Below, piece after piece: positions 50,360-58,554 of a stretch of DNA of 64,000 bases. Each line of letters starts with the position of its first letter. Within the stretch, counting starts at the first letter, position 1. Origin of the DNA: Chthonomonadales bacterium. Lineage in GTDB: Bacteria > Armatimonadota > Chthonomonadetes > Chthonomonadales > CAJBBX01. Below the pieces are notes generated by a model that worked only from the letters and a program-made list of their open reading frames with translations, did no database searches and had not been told where the DNA came from. The position numbers were made by a program, and so were the translations under genes. The DNA lies in assembly GCA_020849275.1 (NCBI GenBank), contig JADLGO010000024.1, forward strand, positions 39,283-103,282, given 5' to 3'.

Positions 50360-51295
50360 ATGATCAACAGGCGTGAGTTCGTGGGACGCATCGCCGGGGC
50401 GGCGGGCGCTCTGGCGCTCGGATCCGCCGTCGAGGCGGAGGCGGCCCAACGCCCGCGCAAGCCGACCGACCGCGTGCGTCTGGGCAGGACGGCCCTCCGC
50501 TCCTCGATCCTCGGCGTGGGCACCGGCACCATCGGCTCAAACCACCAGTCGAACCAGACGCGGCTGGGCCAAGAGGCGTTCACGGCGGTGATCCGCCATG
50601 CCTTCGACAGCGGCGTTAACCTGTTCGACTGCGCCGACCAGTACGGCTCGCACACCTTTCTGCGCGAGGCGCTCAGGGGCGTCCCACGGGAGAAGTATGT
50701 TGTCCAGACGAAGACCAACAGCCGCACCGCGGAGGGCGCGAGGGCCGACCTCGATCGCTTTCGCGCCGAGCTCGGCGTGGAGGTGATCGACATCGTGCTG
50801 ATGCACTGCCTCACCGAGGGCGATTGGAACGTGCGCTTCCGCCCCGTGATGGACGTGCTGGAGGAGGCGCGCCGCAAGGGCATTCTGCGCGCCCACGGCG
50901 TGTCGTGCCACTCGTTCGAGGCGCTGGAGACGGCGGCCGCCGAGCCCTGGGTGCAGGTGGACCTTGCGCGCCTGAACCCGTGGGGCAAGATCATGGATAC
51001 TCGCCACGACGAGCCCGAGGCGCGTACGCCCGAGGCGGTGGTGCCCGTGCTCAAGCGCATGAAGGGCGCCGGCAAGGGCGTCATCGCGATGAAGATCCTG
51101 GCCGAGGGCCGCATGGTGCGCGGCGACGACCGGCTCGAGCGCGCCCGGGAGTCGATCCGGTTCGCGCTGGCCTCCGGCGCAATGCACGCGATGGTGATCG
51201 GCTTCGAGTCGGTGGGGCAGGTGAGTGAGGTGCTGGAGCAGACGCGTGTCGCGATGGCGGAGGTGGACGGGCGGGTGGCCTCCGGGCCCCGGTAG
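50360..51295 (+). CDS. Aldo/keto reductase with twin-arginine-like N-terminus
   Basis: 311 residues. The first 30 residues (NRREFVGRIAGAAGALALG, then AEAA) look like a Tat signal, which would place the enzyme outside the cytoplasm with its cofactor already bound. The mature part is a normal aldo/keto reductase with Asp90 and Tyr95 (FDCADQYGSH), Lys118 (VQTKTN) and His149 (VLMHCL). A CAGGGAG site precedes ATG 50360. A perfect hairpin at 51317-51355 follows its stop. Confidence 0.9.
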   Translation: MINRREFVGRIAGAAGALALGSAVEAEAAQRPRKPTDRVRLGRTALRSSILGVGTGTIGSNHQSNQTRLGQEAFTAVIRHAFDSGVNLFDCADQYGSHTFLREALRGVPREKYVVQTKTNSRTAEGARADLDRFRAELGVEVIDIVLMHCLTEGDWNVRFRPVMDVLEEARRKGILRAHGVSCHSFEALETAAAEPWVQVDLARLNPWGKIMDTRHDEPEARTPEAVVPVLKRMKGAGKGVIAMKILAEGRMVRGDDRLERARESIRFALASGAMHAMVIGFESVGQVSEVLEQTRVAMAEVDGRVASGPR

Positions 51296-51316
51296 CGGAA
51301 CCGCTCTGCATGGCCC

Positions 51317-51355
51317 GCGTGCACGCGGGGCGCGACAAGGGCCCCGCGTGCACGC
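51317..51355. terminator. Bidirectional hairpin terminator between convergent genes
   Basis: A perfect 15-bp stem (51317-51331 with 51341-51355) and a 9-base loop lies between the stop of the aldo/keto reductase (51295) and the stop of a small leftward gene (51367). The position suits termination in both directions. Confidence 0.75.
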
Positions 51356-51366
51356 ACAGGGTGCCG

Positions 51367-51567
51367 CTAACGGTTCGATTCGGTGAGTACCGGGCCGGGC
51401 GAGGCCATGTAGACCACCCGGTTGTGGCTGCTCGGCAGCTTCTTCAGGTCGGTCGCCGGCACCACGGTGTAGTCCTCGCCGAGGAGGACGACGCAGTAGC
51501 GGTCATTGGCCTTGCGGGCCATGCGGTCGGCGAGGCTGCGGGCTTCATCGAGCGTGTAGCGCTGCAT
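51367..51567 (-). CDS. Small unknown protein, 66 residues
   Basis: Starts MQRYTLDEARSLADRMARK and continues ANDRYCVVLLGEDYTVVPA before a short tail. A helix-then-two-strand layout is likely. ATG 51567 has AGGAGA about 8 bases upstream, and the coding strand is convergent with the preceding reductase, sharing its terminator hairpin. No family recognised and no signal peptide or membrane segment; the ribosome site and the ordinary residue composition support a real gene. Confidence 0.65.
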   Translation of the reverse strand: MQRYTLDEARSLADRMARKANDRYCVVLLGEDYTVVPATDLKKLPSSHNRVVYMASPGPVLTESNR

Positions 51568-51861
51568 GGGAGTGTCTCCTGTCGGAGTCGCCGCCGTTGG
51601 CCGCGCGCCGGGGCCGGCGCCGAGCGAGGCGACCTATCTCAGATACGGGGCGCGCCGCCGGCGTTGGTTCCGGACCGGCGCCCGGGCACAACGACTCCTT
51701 CTTCCCGATTCGGCGCGGACGCGGAGATGCCTTCCGCGGCGCCGGGACGCCGAGAGGAGCGGCGCGCCCGGCGCCACGCCTGCCGCGCGGCGCTCGCTCA
51801 CAAGACGGCGGCCGCGCGGGTTCGGTTCCGGCCCGCCCGAGCGTCCCGGCGGAGGCGTGGC
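51568..51861 (+). other. Intergenic stretch between a small leftward gene and a rightward glycosidase-like gene
   Basis: A 294-base divergent gap. Frames are open but Arg/Ala-rich and without ribosome sites until GGAGG before ATG 51862. No promoter close to consensus was found. Confidence 0.45.
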
Positions 51862-53322
51862 ATGGGCCAACCGGTGTGCATCCATCCCGACAACCCGAAG
51901 CTCTTCCTCTTTCGCGGTCGGCCGCTCGTGGCGGTGACGGCGACGGAGCACTACGGCGCGGTGATGAACCGGCCATTCCGCTTCGAGCGTTACCTGGACG
52001 ACGCCGGTGCGCGCGGGCTTACCCTCACGCGCCTGTTCGTTCTTTTCCGCGAGTTGCAGGCGGCCACGAACCCGTACTCGACCTGCAAGCCCGAATCGCC
52101 CGACTACATCGCGCCGTTCGCGCGCACGGGCCCCGGAGCCGCGCTCGACGGCCAACCGCGCTTCGACCTGGATCGTGACAACCCGGAGTTCTACGACCGC
52201 CTCCACCGCTTCGTGGCGGCGGCGGGAGAGAAGGGGATCCTGGTTGAGGTTACGCTGCTCAGCAACACCTATGGCCCGCACATCTGGGCGCTCAACCCCC
52301 TGCACGCCGCCAACAACGTGAACGCCCTGCCCGAGATCCCCTGGCCCGACTACACCTCGCTTCGACACCCGGAGGTCTACGCCCGGCAGGCGAGGCACGT
52401 TCGCCGGATCGCGCGCGAGTTAAACGGCTGCGACAACGTCTTCTTCGAGATCTGCAACGAGCCCGGCGGCCAGGCGCCGGCCGGACCGGGCGTGCCCACC
52501 GTGGACGAGGTGAACGCGTGGCAAGGGGCCATCGCTGCCGTCATCCGCGAGACCGAGGCCATCCTGCCGAACCGCCATCTCGTCGCCGGGCAGGAGGCCT
52601 TCCGCTGGGAACCGTTCGAGCAGACCACCACGCGGACGTTTCGCGACTTCCCCGTGGACATCGTCAACGTGCACCCGCTGCCGGCGACCACCTTCGATGG
52701 CCAGACCTATGACATGGGCGCCTTCATGTCGGGGCAACTCCGGCTGCGCGCCGTGCGTGACTACTGCCTGGCGACCTTCGCCGAGCCCCGACCGCTGAAC
52801 CTGGACGAGGACAACGCCGCCAGCCAGTACAAGGACGAGGGCGGCTGGACGGTGCACCGCAAACGTGCCTGGGTCGCGCTCGTGTGCGGCGCCCACTACG
52901 ACTACATCGACTTCTCGATCATAAACTACTGCGAGGCCGGCACGGCGGAATCGAGGCGGGGCATCCGCGGTCCGATGGGGCACCTGGCGCGGTTCATGCA
53001 TTCGCTGGACCTGGCGGCGGCGCGGCCCCTGCCCGGAATCGTGCGCCGCGCGCCGAGGCACGCGCTGGACGCGGCCTTCGGCGTGCCAGGGCGCGACGTG
53101 GCCGTCTACCTGGCCGACGAGCGCGAGACCGGCGAGGCCGGGTGCGGCGAGCCGCTGGAGGGCCCGCTCGAGGCCGAGGTGGGGCCGGGCCACTACCGTG
53201 TAGCCGCGCTCTCACCGGCCACGGGGGAGTGGTCCCCCGCGCTGCGTGCCGAGGGGCCGGTCGCGTGCGTGGACTTGCCGCCGTTTCGGCACGACGTGCT
53301 GGTGCGCTTCACGCGCGCCTGA
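51862..53322 (+). CDS. Glycoside-hydrolase-like (GH5-type barrel) protein
   Basis: 486 residues, no signal peptide. The N-terminus NPKLFLFRGRPLVAVTATEHY resembles the opening of DUF4038/apiosidase-type and GH5-like barrels. NVFFEICNEPGG provides an Asn-Glu-Pro acid/base motif, and RPLNLDEDNAASQY is the candidate nucleophile region; FPVDIVNVHPLP lies between them. A small beta domain ends the protein. ATG 51862 has GGAGG about 7 bases upstream. It precedes a phytanoyl-CoA dioxygenase-like gene by 55 bases on the same strand. Substrate not determinable. Confidence 0.78.
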   Translation: MGQPVCIHPDNPKLFLFRGRPLVAVTATEHYGAVMNRPFRFERYLDDAGARGLTLTRLFVLFRELQAATNPYSTCKPESPDYIAPFARTGPGAALDGQPRFDLDRDNPEFYDRLHRFVAAAGEKGILVEVTLLSNTYGPHIWALNPLHAANNVNALPEIPWPDYTSLRHPEVYARQARHVRRIARELNGCDNVFFEICNEPGGQAPAGPGVPTVDEVNAWQGAIAAVIRETEAILPNRHLVAGQEAFRWEPFEQTTTRTFRDFPVDIVNVHPLPATTFDGQTYDMGAFMSGQLRLRAVRDYCLATFAEPRPLNLDEDNAASQYKDEGGWTVHRKRAWVALVCGAHYDYIDFSIINYCEAGTAESRRGIRGPMGHLARFMHSLDLAAARPLPGIVRRAPRHALDAAFGVPGRDVAVYLADERETGEAGCGEPLEGPLEAEVGPGHYRVAALSPATGEWSPALRAEGPVACVDLPPFRHDVLVRFTRA

Positions 53323-53377
53323 GGCGCCGCGGGCTGCCCCGTGGCCGCAACCTACCAACACCGATCAGGAGATCGCC

Positions 53378-54250
53378 ATGACGCCTTGCCCATCGTTCAC
53401 CGACTCGCGCCCGCTGCTAGGGGATGCCGCCGCGCTCCGCGAGCGTGCTCATGCCGACGGATACCTGTTCGTGACGGGGCTTGTGCCCCGCGACGCCGTG
53501 GACGCCCTCGCCGGGGCGATCCTGCGGATCTGCCGCGAGCAGGGCTGGGCCGACAGCGAGGGCCACGCGCTCGGCGAGCCCCGGCTGGAGGGGCACGAGG
53601 GTTGGTGGGACGTCTACGACCCGCTCCAGAGGCTGGAGGCGTTCCACGCGCTGGCGCACCGTCCGGAGATCGTGGGTCTGGTGGGCGACCTGGTTGGCGA
53701 GGAGGTGCTGGTGCACCCGCGCAACATCGCGCGGGTCACCTTCCCCGGCGCCGCCCACTACACCACCCCGCCGCACCAGGACTACCCGCTCATCCAGGGC
53801 GCGCCCGATACCTACACGGTCTGGCTCCCTCTCGTGGACTGCCCGATGGAGCTCGGGGGTCTGGCCATGCTGCCGGGCTCCCACCGCGTGGGGCTGCTCC
53901 CGGTGCACAGCGAGAGCGGGCCGGGCGGCCTCGCGGTGGATGCGGAGGGCCTGGGGCTGACCTGGCACATGCAGGACATGCGCGCGGGCGACGCGCTGAT
54001 CTTCCACAGCCACACGGTGCACCGCGCGCTGCCCAACGTGAGCGAGCGTGACCTGCGCATATCGGCGGACTATCGGTACCAGGGCGCGTCGCGGCCCGTG
54101 GTGGAGGACAGCCTGCTTCCCCATTACCTGCGGCTGAGCTGGGACGACATCTACGCCGGGTGGAGCGCCGGGGGCCCGCGCTACTACTGGCGCGCTTTTC
54201 CGTTGAACGTGGTGGCGCGGGACGCGGCGATCATGCAGCCGGCGCGCTGA
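53378..54250 (+). CDS. Phytanoyl-CoA dioxygenase (PhyH)-family Fe(II)/2-oxoglutarate oxygenase
   Basis: 290-residue cytoplasmic oxygenase. The iron-binding facial triad is His133 and Asp135 (PPHQDYP) and His215 (HTVHRALP). The segment GGLAMLPGSHRVGLLP is characteristic of PhyH proteins. ATG 53378 follows AGGAGATCGCC. Bacterial PhyH enzymes hydroxylate diverse small molecules, so the substrate is open. It ends 18 bases before the stop of a convergent Cys-rich gene. Confidence 0.9.
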   Translation: MTPCPSFTDSRPLLGDAAALRERAHADGYLFVTGLVPRDAVDALAGAILRICREQGWADSEGHALGEPRLEGHEGWWDVYDPLQRLEAFHALAHRPEIVGLVGDLVGEEVLVHPRNIARVTFPGAAHYTTPPHQDYPLIQGAPDTYTVWLPLVDCPMELGGLAMLPGSHRVGLLPVHSESGPGGLAVDAEGLGLTWHMQDMRAGDALIFHSHTVHRALPNVSERDLRISADYRYQGASRPVVEDSLLPHYLRLSWDDIYAGWSAGGPRYYWRAFPLNVVARDAAIMQPAR

Positions 54251-54268
54251 GAGCGCCGACTGCATTGG

Positions 54269-54544
54269 TCACGGCTTCGGCCGCCGCGTGACGAGCGGGC
54301 AGTCCACGGGGCAGTAGGCGCCGCACCGCTCGCAGCGGCATGGCTCCGCCGTGGGGCTGCTCGCGCCGGACTCCGCCCCGGCCAGGCCCGGAGCGCGCCA
54401 GGCGTGCGCGTCGCCGGCGAAGCGGACGACGCCGCAAGCGCGGCAGGTCCGCTCGCGCCGGCACGCGTGCTGCTCCTCGGGACCCCAACGGTGCAGGCCG
54501 ATGCGGCACAGCGCGCTGCGCGCCCCTCTGTTCGCACGCGCCAT
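54269..54544 (-). CDS. Cys-rich mini-protein, probable zinc ribbon
   Basis: 91 residues: ALCRIGLHRWGPEEQ, then CRRERTCRACGVVRF, an acidic/Ala linker and CRCERCGAYCPVDCP at the C-terminus. The C-x4-H and C-x2-C-G pairing of the first half is a known small zinc-ribbon pattern, and the second half gives a further Cys cluster that could bind another metal. ATG 54544 has AAGGGAG about 7 bases upstream; the frame upstream to 54682 looks non-coding. Function unknown. Ends 18 bases from the convergent PhyH gene. The 192-base gap on its far side contains no gene. Confidence 0.7.
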   Translation of the reverse strand: MARANRGARSALCRIGLHRWGPEEQHACRRERTCRACGVVRFAGDAHAWRAPGLAGAESGASSPTAEPCRCERCGAYCPVDCPLVTRRPKP

Positions 54545-54736
54545 CCAGGGACTCCCTTCGGCGCGGACGCCGCACGCCGAGCGCGCGGCGCCGTCATCAT
54601 GCGCCGATGGTACAATCGTCCATGGACCGTGCGAGCGGAATCCCCGGAGAAACGCGCGGGATCCACGAAGCGCGGGATGCACGAACCAGTCCTCGGCGCC
54701 GCCCTGGACCGCCGAGCTGGCCGCGCGTGGGGCGGC

Positions 54737-55543
54737 TCAGGCACGGCGGCGGCGCCTGGCGGCGGCCAGCGAGAGCGCCAGGCCGAGCGCGAGGCCGAGG
54801 GCGCCGGGCTCTGGCACGGCGGGCACGGCGGTGGAGGGACGGGCGGCCATGTCGAGCCAGAACTGGCTGCCGGTGTCCCCGATGAGGGAGACGGTTGCGG
54901 TGGCCGGGTCGATGGACCAGGCGCTGCCCTCGTTGTCCAGCCCGTACAGATTCCCGTCCGAGGCGAAGTCCATCGCTGCAAACTGCGTCCCCGTGACTCC
55001 GAGCGTGCCGATGGAGGAGACGGCGCCGCTGGTCAGGTTCAGCGCGTAGAGCGTGTTGTTCGGCGGCCCGTCGCCTCGCAGGAGCAGAGTGCTCGCGTCG
55101 AGGACGGCGATGGCGCGGACGAACCCGGTCGGCGACCCGGCGGCGAGCAGCGGGGTGGCGGCCGCGGTGACGGTGTCGATGGCGTAGAGCGTGGGCGTTC
55201 CGCTGAAGTCGATGCCGAGGAGCGTGCCGCCAAGAAAGTCGAGGCCCTCCACGTTGCCGATGCCCGTGCTACCGATGAGCGTGGCGGCGCCGGTCAGCGG
55301 GTCGACGCCGAAGAGGTCGCCGCTGTTGTTGGTTGCGAAAAGGTCACCAGCGGGCGAGAGGGCGAGTCCCTCCAGGAAGCGGCCCGTCGCGCCGATCCAG
55401 GTGGCGGCGCCGGTTGCCAGGTCGACGGAGTAGAGGTCGCGGTTGGTGTCGACCGCGTAGGCCAGCGGGTCGGCGCTCGCTGCGGAGGCGAGACCGGCGG
55501 CAAGCACGATCGCGAGGATGGCAAGCCACAGCCTCTGCTTCAT
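54737..55543 (-). CDS. PEP-CTERM sorted extracellular protein with beta-propeller-like repeats
   Basis: 268 residues. A signal peptide (about 1-24) precedes repeated strand units such as LYSVDLATGAATWIGATG and LFGVDPLTGAATLIGSTG, then LYALNLTSGAVSSIGTLG. This is a DUF4394-like propeller pattern. The C-terminus is a canonical PEP-CTERM signal: VPEPGALGLALGLALSLAA followed by the basic tail ARRRRRA. Such proteins are processed by exosortase and attached to the outer envelope or exopolysaccharide; no exosortase is in this window. GAAAGGG lies upstream of ATG 55543. Confidence 0.92.
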   Translation of the reverse strand: MKQRLWLAILAIVLAAGLASAASADPLAYAVDTNRDLYSVDLATGAATWIGATGRFLEGLALSPAGDLFATNNSGDLFGVDPLTGAATLIGSTGIGNVEGLDFLGGTLLGIDFSGTPTLYAIDTVTAAATPLLAAGSPTGFVRAIAVLDASTLLLRGDGPPNNTLYALNLTSGAVSSIGTLGVTGTQFAAMDFASDGNLYGLDNEGSAWSIDPATATVSLIGDTGSQFWLDMAARPSTAVPAVPEPGALGLALGLALSLAAARRRRRA

Positions 55544-55728
55544 GTGCGGTGTCCCTTTCGTGTCGGCTGCGGGGTGTGGGGCGGGTGGCCCGACTCAAGG
55601 GGTATGCAAGGATCGTGCCACTTCACGCACTTCGCGAGCCCACGCAGGGAACCCGTTGCGCCCGCGCGCAGACCGCCCATCCTCGGGGCGCGGCGGGCGG
55701 TCCCCAGGGCCGTCGTGACCCCGCCCGG

Positions 55729-58554
55729 TCACATACCGGACTCCGGTTTCACCAGCAGGCCGCCGATCTCGCCGGGGCGGTCGGTCAGCGCGGACCGCCA
55801 CTGCCCGAAGCCGCCATGCGCGCTCACGGCCTGGCACCACTCGTCGAGGTAGCGCCGCTTCACCCGATCCTGCTCCGTCTCCTGCCCCTTGGTCTCCAGG
55901 ACCAACATGGCCCCGTTCCTCAGCCGGACGAGGAAGTCTGGCCGGTACTTGCGCACCACTCCGCGGTAGACATACAGCACCTCGAAGCCGAGGTGGTCGT
56001 TCTTGACCCAGGCGCTCACGGCGTCGCTGCGATCGAGCGCGAAGGCGTCGGATGCTTCCCACGCGCTGTCGTAGACGCAGACGTTTATGTGCGATCGCCG
56101 GGTCCGCTCGCATGGCTTGCCCGTGTACCAGGTGCGCATGTCGCCCGTGGCGCGTATCGGATGGTCGCGGTCGAACACCGGCGTCAGGCGTTCGGTGTTC
56201 TCCTGCCGCACGGCCTCCCAGACGTGCTGCACGACCCGCGACATGTTGAGCGTGATGATGAGCCGGCGGCGCAGCTCGTCCTGGTAGAAGAGCGGTGGTG
56301 TGATCGTGATCCGGTCGGACGCGATGAACCGCTCCACAATCTTCACCAGTTGCGCGAGCAGAGTCTCGCGGTTTCCCTGCCAGGTGTGCTTCATCTGATC
56401 GAACACGTCGCGCGCCGTCTCGAAGATGATTCGTTGGGTGCGGAACTCGCGGGCCAGCCGCTCCAGCTCGATCCGGTTGACCTTCGTCACATCGGGCTTG
56501 CCTTCGAGGATCGGTGCGAGTTCCGCCATCTGCGCCGTCTGCGCTGCGTTGAGTTCCAGCGCGCGCGCCTTCGACCAGTCCAGTGTCAGCGCGGGCTGGA
56601 ACACCCGGTCGATGCGCACCACGTTCGGCCATTGGATGGCGAACTCCGCCTTTGCTGGATCGGGCTCTACCGCCGTCTTCGGCGTCGGCGGCGGAGGCGG
56701 ACCGTCCTCGCCGCCCTCGTGCGGCAGGAACGTGAACGGCACGCCGAAAATGTTGACGTACTCGGCATCGAACAAGCCCGTCTCGGCGTTCAACTCGTAG
56801 GACGTGCGCCGCAACCCGCGCCCCACCACCTGCTCGCACAGTAGCTGCGAGGAAAACGCGCGCAGCCCCATGATGTGCGTCACCGTCTTCGCGTCCCAGC
56901 CTTCCGAGAGCATGCCCACGGAGATGACCTTCTGGATTCGCTCGCCGGGCTGGCCGGCCTTGCCCACCGTGTCCACGGTCCGCCGCAGCAGCTCCGCCTG
57001 CTCGGCCTTGGTCAGCTTGCGCTCGACCGGAGCGTCGTCCTCAACCCCATCGTCGCCGGCGTCTGCCACCTCCACCGGCGCGGCGGTTTCCGCCTGCGCT
57101 TCGGCCTCGTCCAGCACCCTGGAGTCGATGTGCAGCACGCGCTCGGGATCGCACAGTTCGTCGATATGGATGCGCCTGGAATCGAAGGCATGCTTCACGC
57201 GCGCCGCCGTCTCGGTGCGGTTGGCGACGGTGATCATCACCGGTGGGGTCGGCAGACCCGCCGCCTTCCATGCCTTCCAGGCCTCGCGCCAGTCGTATCC
57301 CAGCAGGTAATAGGCGTTCAGCACGAGGTCGGGCAGCGGCTCCTCGGGCTGCGCACGCCGATTGAGGTCGTCCTTCACGTCCGGGTCGTTGTAGATGTGG
57401 TAGAGGCGTGATTTGTACGTCTTCGCGTCCGGCACCGCATCGTCGCGCACCACCACGCGCGGGGTCTTCACCAGCCCGGACTCGATGGCGTCGTTCAGGC
57501 CGAAGTCGCTGACGATCCAGCCAAAGAGCGCCTCTTCACTGCTCTGCTTGCCCGAGGGCGTGAAAGGCGTCGCCGAGAAGTCGTAGCACATCAGCACGCC
57601 GCGCGAACGGTGCAGCCGGTCGAGGCCCCCGATCCACACAGTGGCCTCCTCCGCGCTGTCCTTCAAGTCCCGGGCGCGCAGATACTTCCCCTCGGCCTCC
57701 CAGTTCACCCGCCAGGCGTGGTGCGCCTCGTCGTTGATGACGAGCAGGTTGTGCGCGGCGGCCATCTCGCTCAGCACCTCGCGCGTGTAGGCTTCGTCGC
57801 TTTTCGCGCCGCGCTTGTCCACGCCGCGGCGCTTCTTGATCTGCTCCTCGCTGTCCCAGGCCAGCGCGTGCCAGTTGCGGATCAGCACCTTCCCTTGCCG
57901 CAGGTTGTCCAGCAGCGCCGAGGGAACGATGTTGAACGCCGCGTAGTAGTTCTCTGCGCCCGCCGGCTCCAGCACCGCCAGGCGGCTCCTCACCGTCAGC
58001 CCCGGCGCGACGACCAGGACGTTCTTCGAGAAGCGCGCGTCCTGCGCGTTGGCCACTTTGTTGAGGATGTGCCAGGCGATCACCATCGCCATGACGATGG
58101 TCTTGCCCGAGCCGGTGGCCATCTTGCAGCACCGGCGCAGGAACGCGCCGCCGTCGCCCTCAATGTCGATGCCCACCCGCTCGGCCGCCGGCGCCTCCGC
58201 GAGCCAGACGAGCGTCTCCACCGCCTCAAGCTGACAGAAGAAGAACCGGCGCGCATCGAACTCCTCCGGGTCGCGCCAGTGATCGAGCAGCCGCTTGGTG
58301 ATGCTGGTGACGCCGGGGTAGCCCGCCTCGCGCCAGGCCGCCACGCGCGGGCGGACCTGATTGACGAGCGGAATCTCGACGAAGATTCCCGGATCGTCGA
58401 AGGCGCGCGACTCGCCCGAGGCGACGACGTAGCCCGCCGGGCGGCGGCCCTCCACCAGACCGAACGTGCGCGTCTCGCGCTCGTAACGCCAGTGCCGCTG
58501 CGGCTCGTCGAACGGCGAATTGATGATGAGCCGGTCGATGGTGGTCTTCGCCAT
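55729..58554 (-). CDS. res: Type III restriction enzyme, Res (helicase-nuclease) subunit
   Basis: ATP-dependent restriction subunit of 941 residues acting with Mod. Helicase motifs: Walker A MATGSGKT (145-152), DEAH (275-278) in VINDEAHHAW, FSATPF (326-331) and QVVGRGLRR. Near the C-terminus a PD-(D/E)xK nuclease reads YRPDFLVRL and VLETKG (Asp873, Glu887, Lys889). Length is normal for type III Res. ATG 58554 overlaps the Mod stop (TGATG); the frame is open further upstream inside mod, but there is no fusion since Mod is read in another frame. Leftward operon mod-res; all key residues are intact. Confidence 0.94.
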   Translation of the reverse strand: MAKTTIDRLIINSPFDEPQRHWRYERETRTFGLVEGRRPAGYVVASGESRAFDDPGIFVEIPLVNQVRPRVAAWREAGYPGVTSITKRLLDHWRDPEEFDARRFFFCQLEAVETLVWLAEAPAAERVGIDIEGDGGAFLRRCCKMATGSGKTIVMAMVIAWHILNKVANAQDARFSKNVLVVAPGLTVRSRLAVLEPAGAENYYAAFNIVPSALLDNLRQGKVLIRNWHALAWDSEEQIKKRRGVDKRGAKSDEAYTREVLSEMAAAHNLLVINDEAHHAWRVNWEAEGKYLRARDLKDSAEEATVWIGGLDRLHRSRGVLMCYDFSATPFTPSGKQSSEEALFGWIVSDFGLNDAIESGLVKTPRVVVRDDAVPDAKTYKSRLYHIYNDPDVKDDLNRRAQPEEPLPDLVLNAYYLLGYDWREAWKAWKAAGLPTPPVMITVANRTETAARVKHAFDSRRIHIDELCDPERVLHIDSRVLDEAEAQAETAAPVEVADAGDDGVEDDAPVERKLTKAEQAELLRRTVDTVGKAGQPGERIQKVISVGMLSEGWDAKTVTHIMGLRAFSSQLLCEQVVGRGLRRTSYELNAETGLFDAEYVNIFGVPFTFLPHEGGEDGPPPPPTPKTAVEPDPAKAEFAIQWPNVVRIDRVFQPALTLDWSKARALELNAAQTAQMAELAPILEGKPDVTKVNRIELERLAREFRTQRIIFETARDVFDQMKHTWQGNRETLLAQLVKIVERFIASDRITITPPLFYQDELRRRLIITLNMSRVVQHVWEAVRQENTERLTPVFDRDHPIRATGDMRTWYTGKPCERTRRSHINVCVYDSAWEASDAFALDRSDAVSAWVKNDHLGFEVLYVYRGVVRKYRPDFLVRLRNGAMLVLETKGQETEQDRVKRRYLDEWCQAVSAHGGFGQWRSALTDRPGEIGGLLVKPESGM

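Noticed and set aside
54602..54620. Extended -10 (TGG-TACAAT) on the plus strand near 54608-54616
   Set aside because: No rightward gene follows within a plausible distance and there is no -35; it may be chance or drive an antisense RNA, but nothing supports that.
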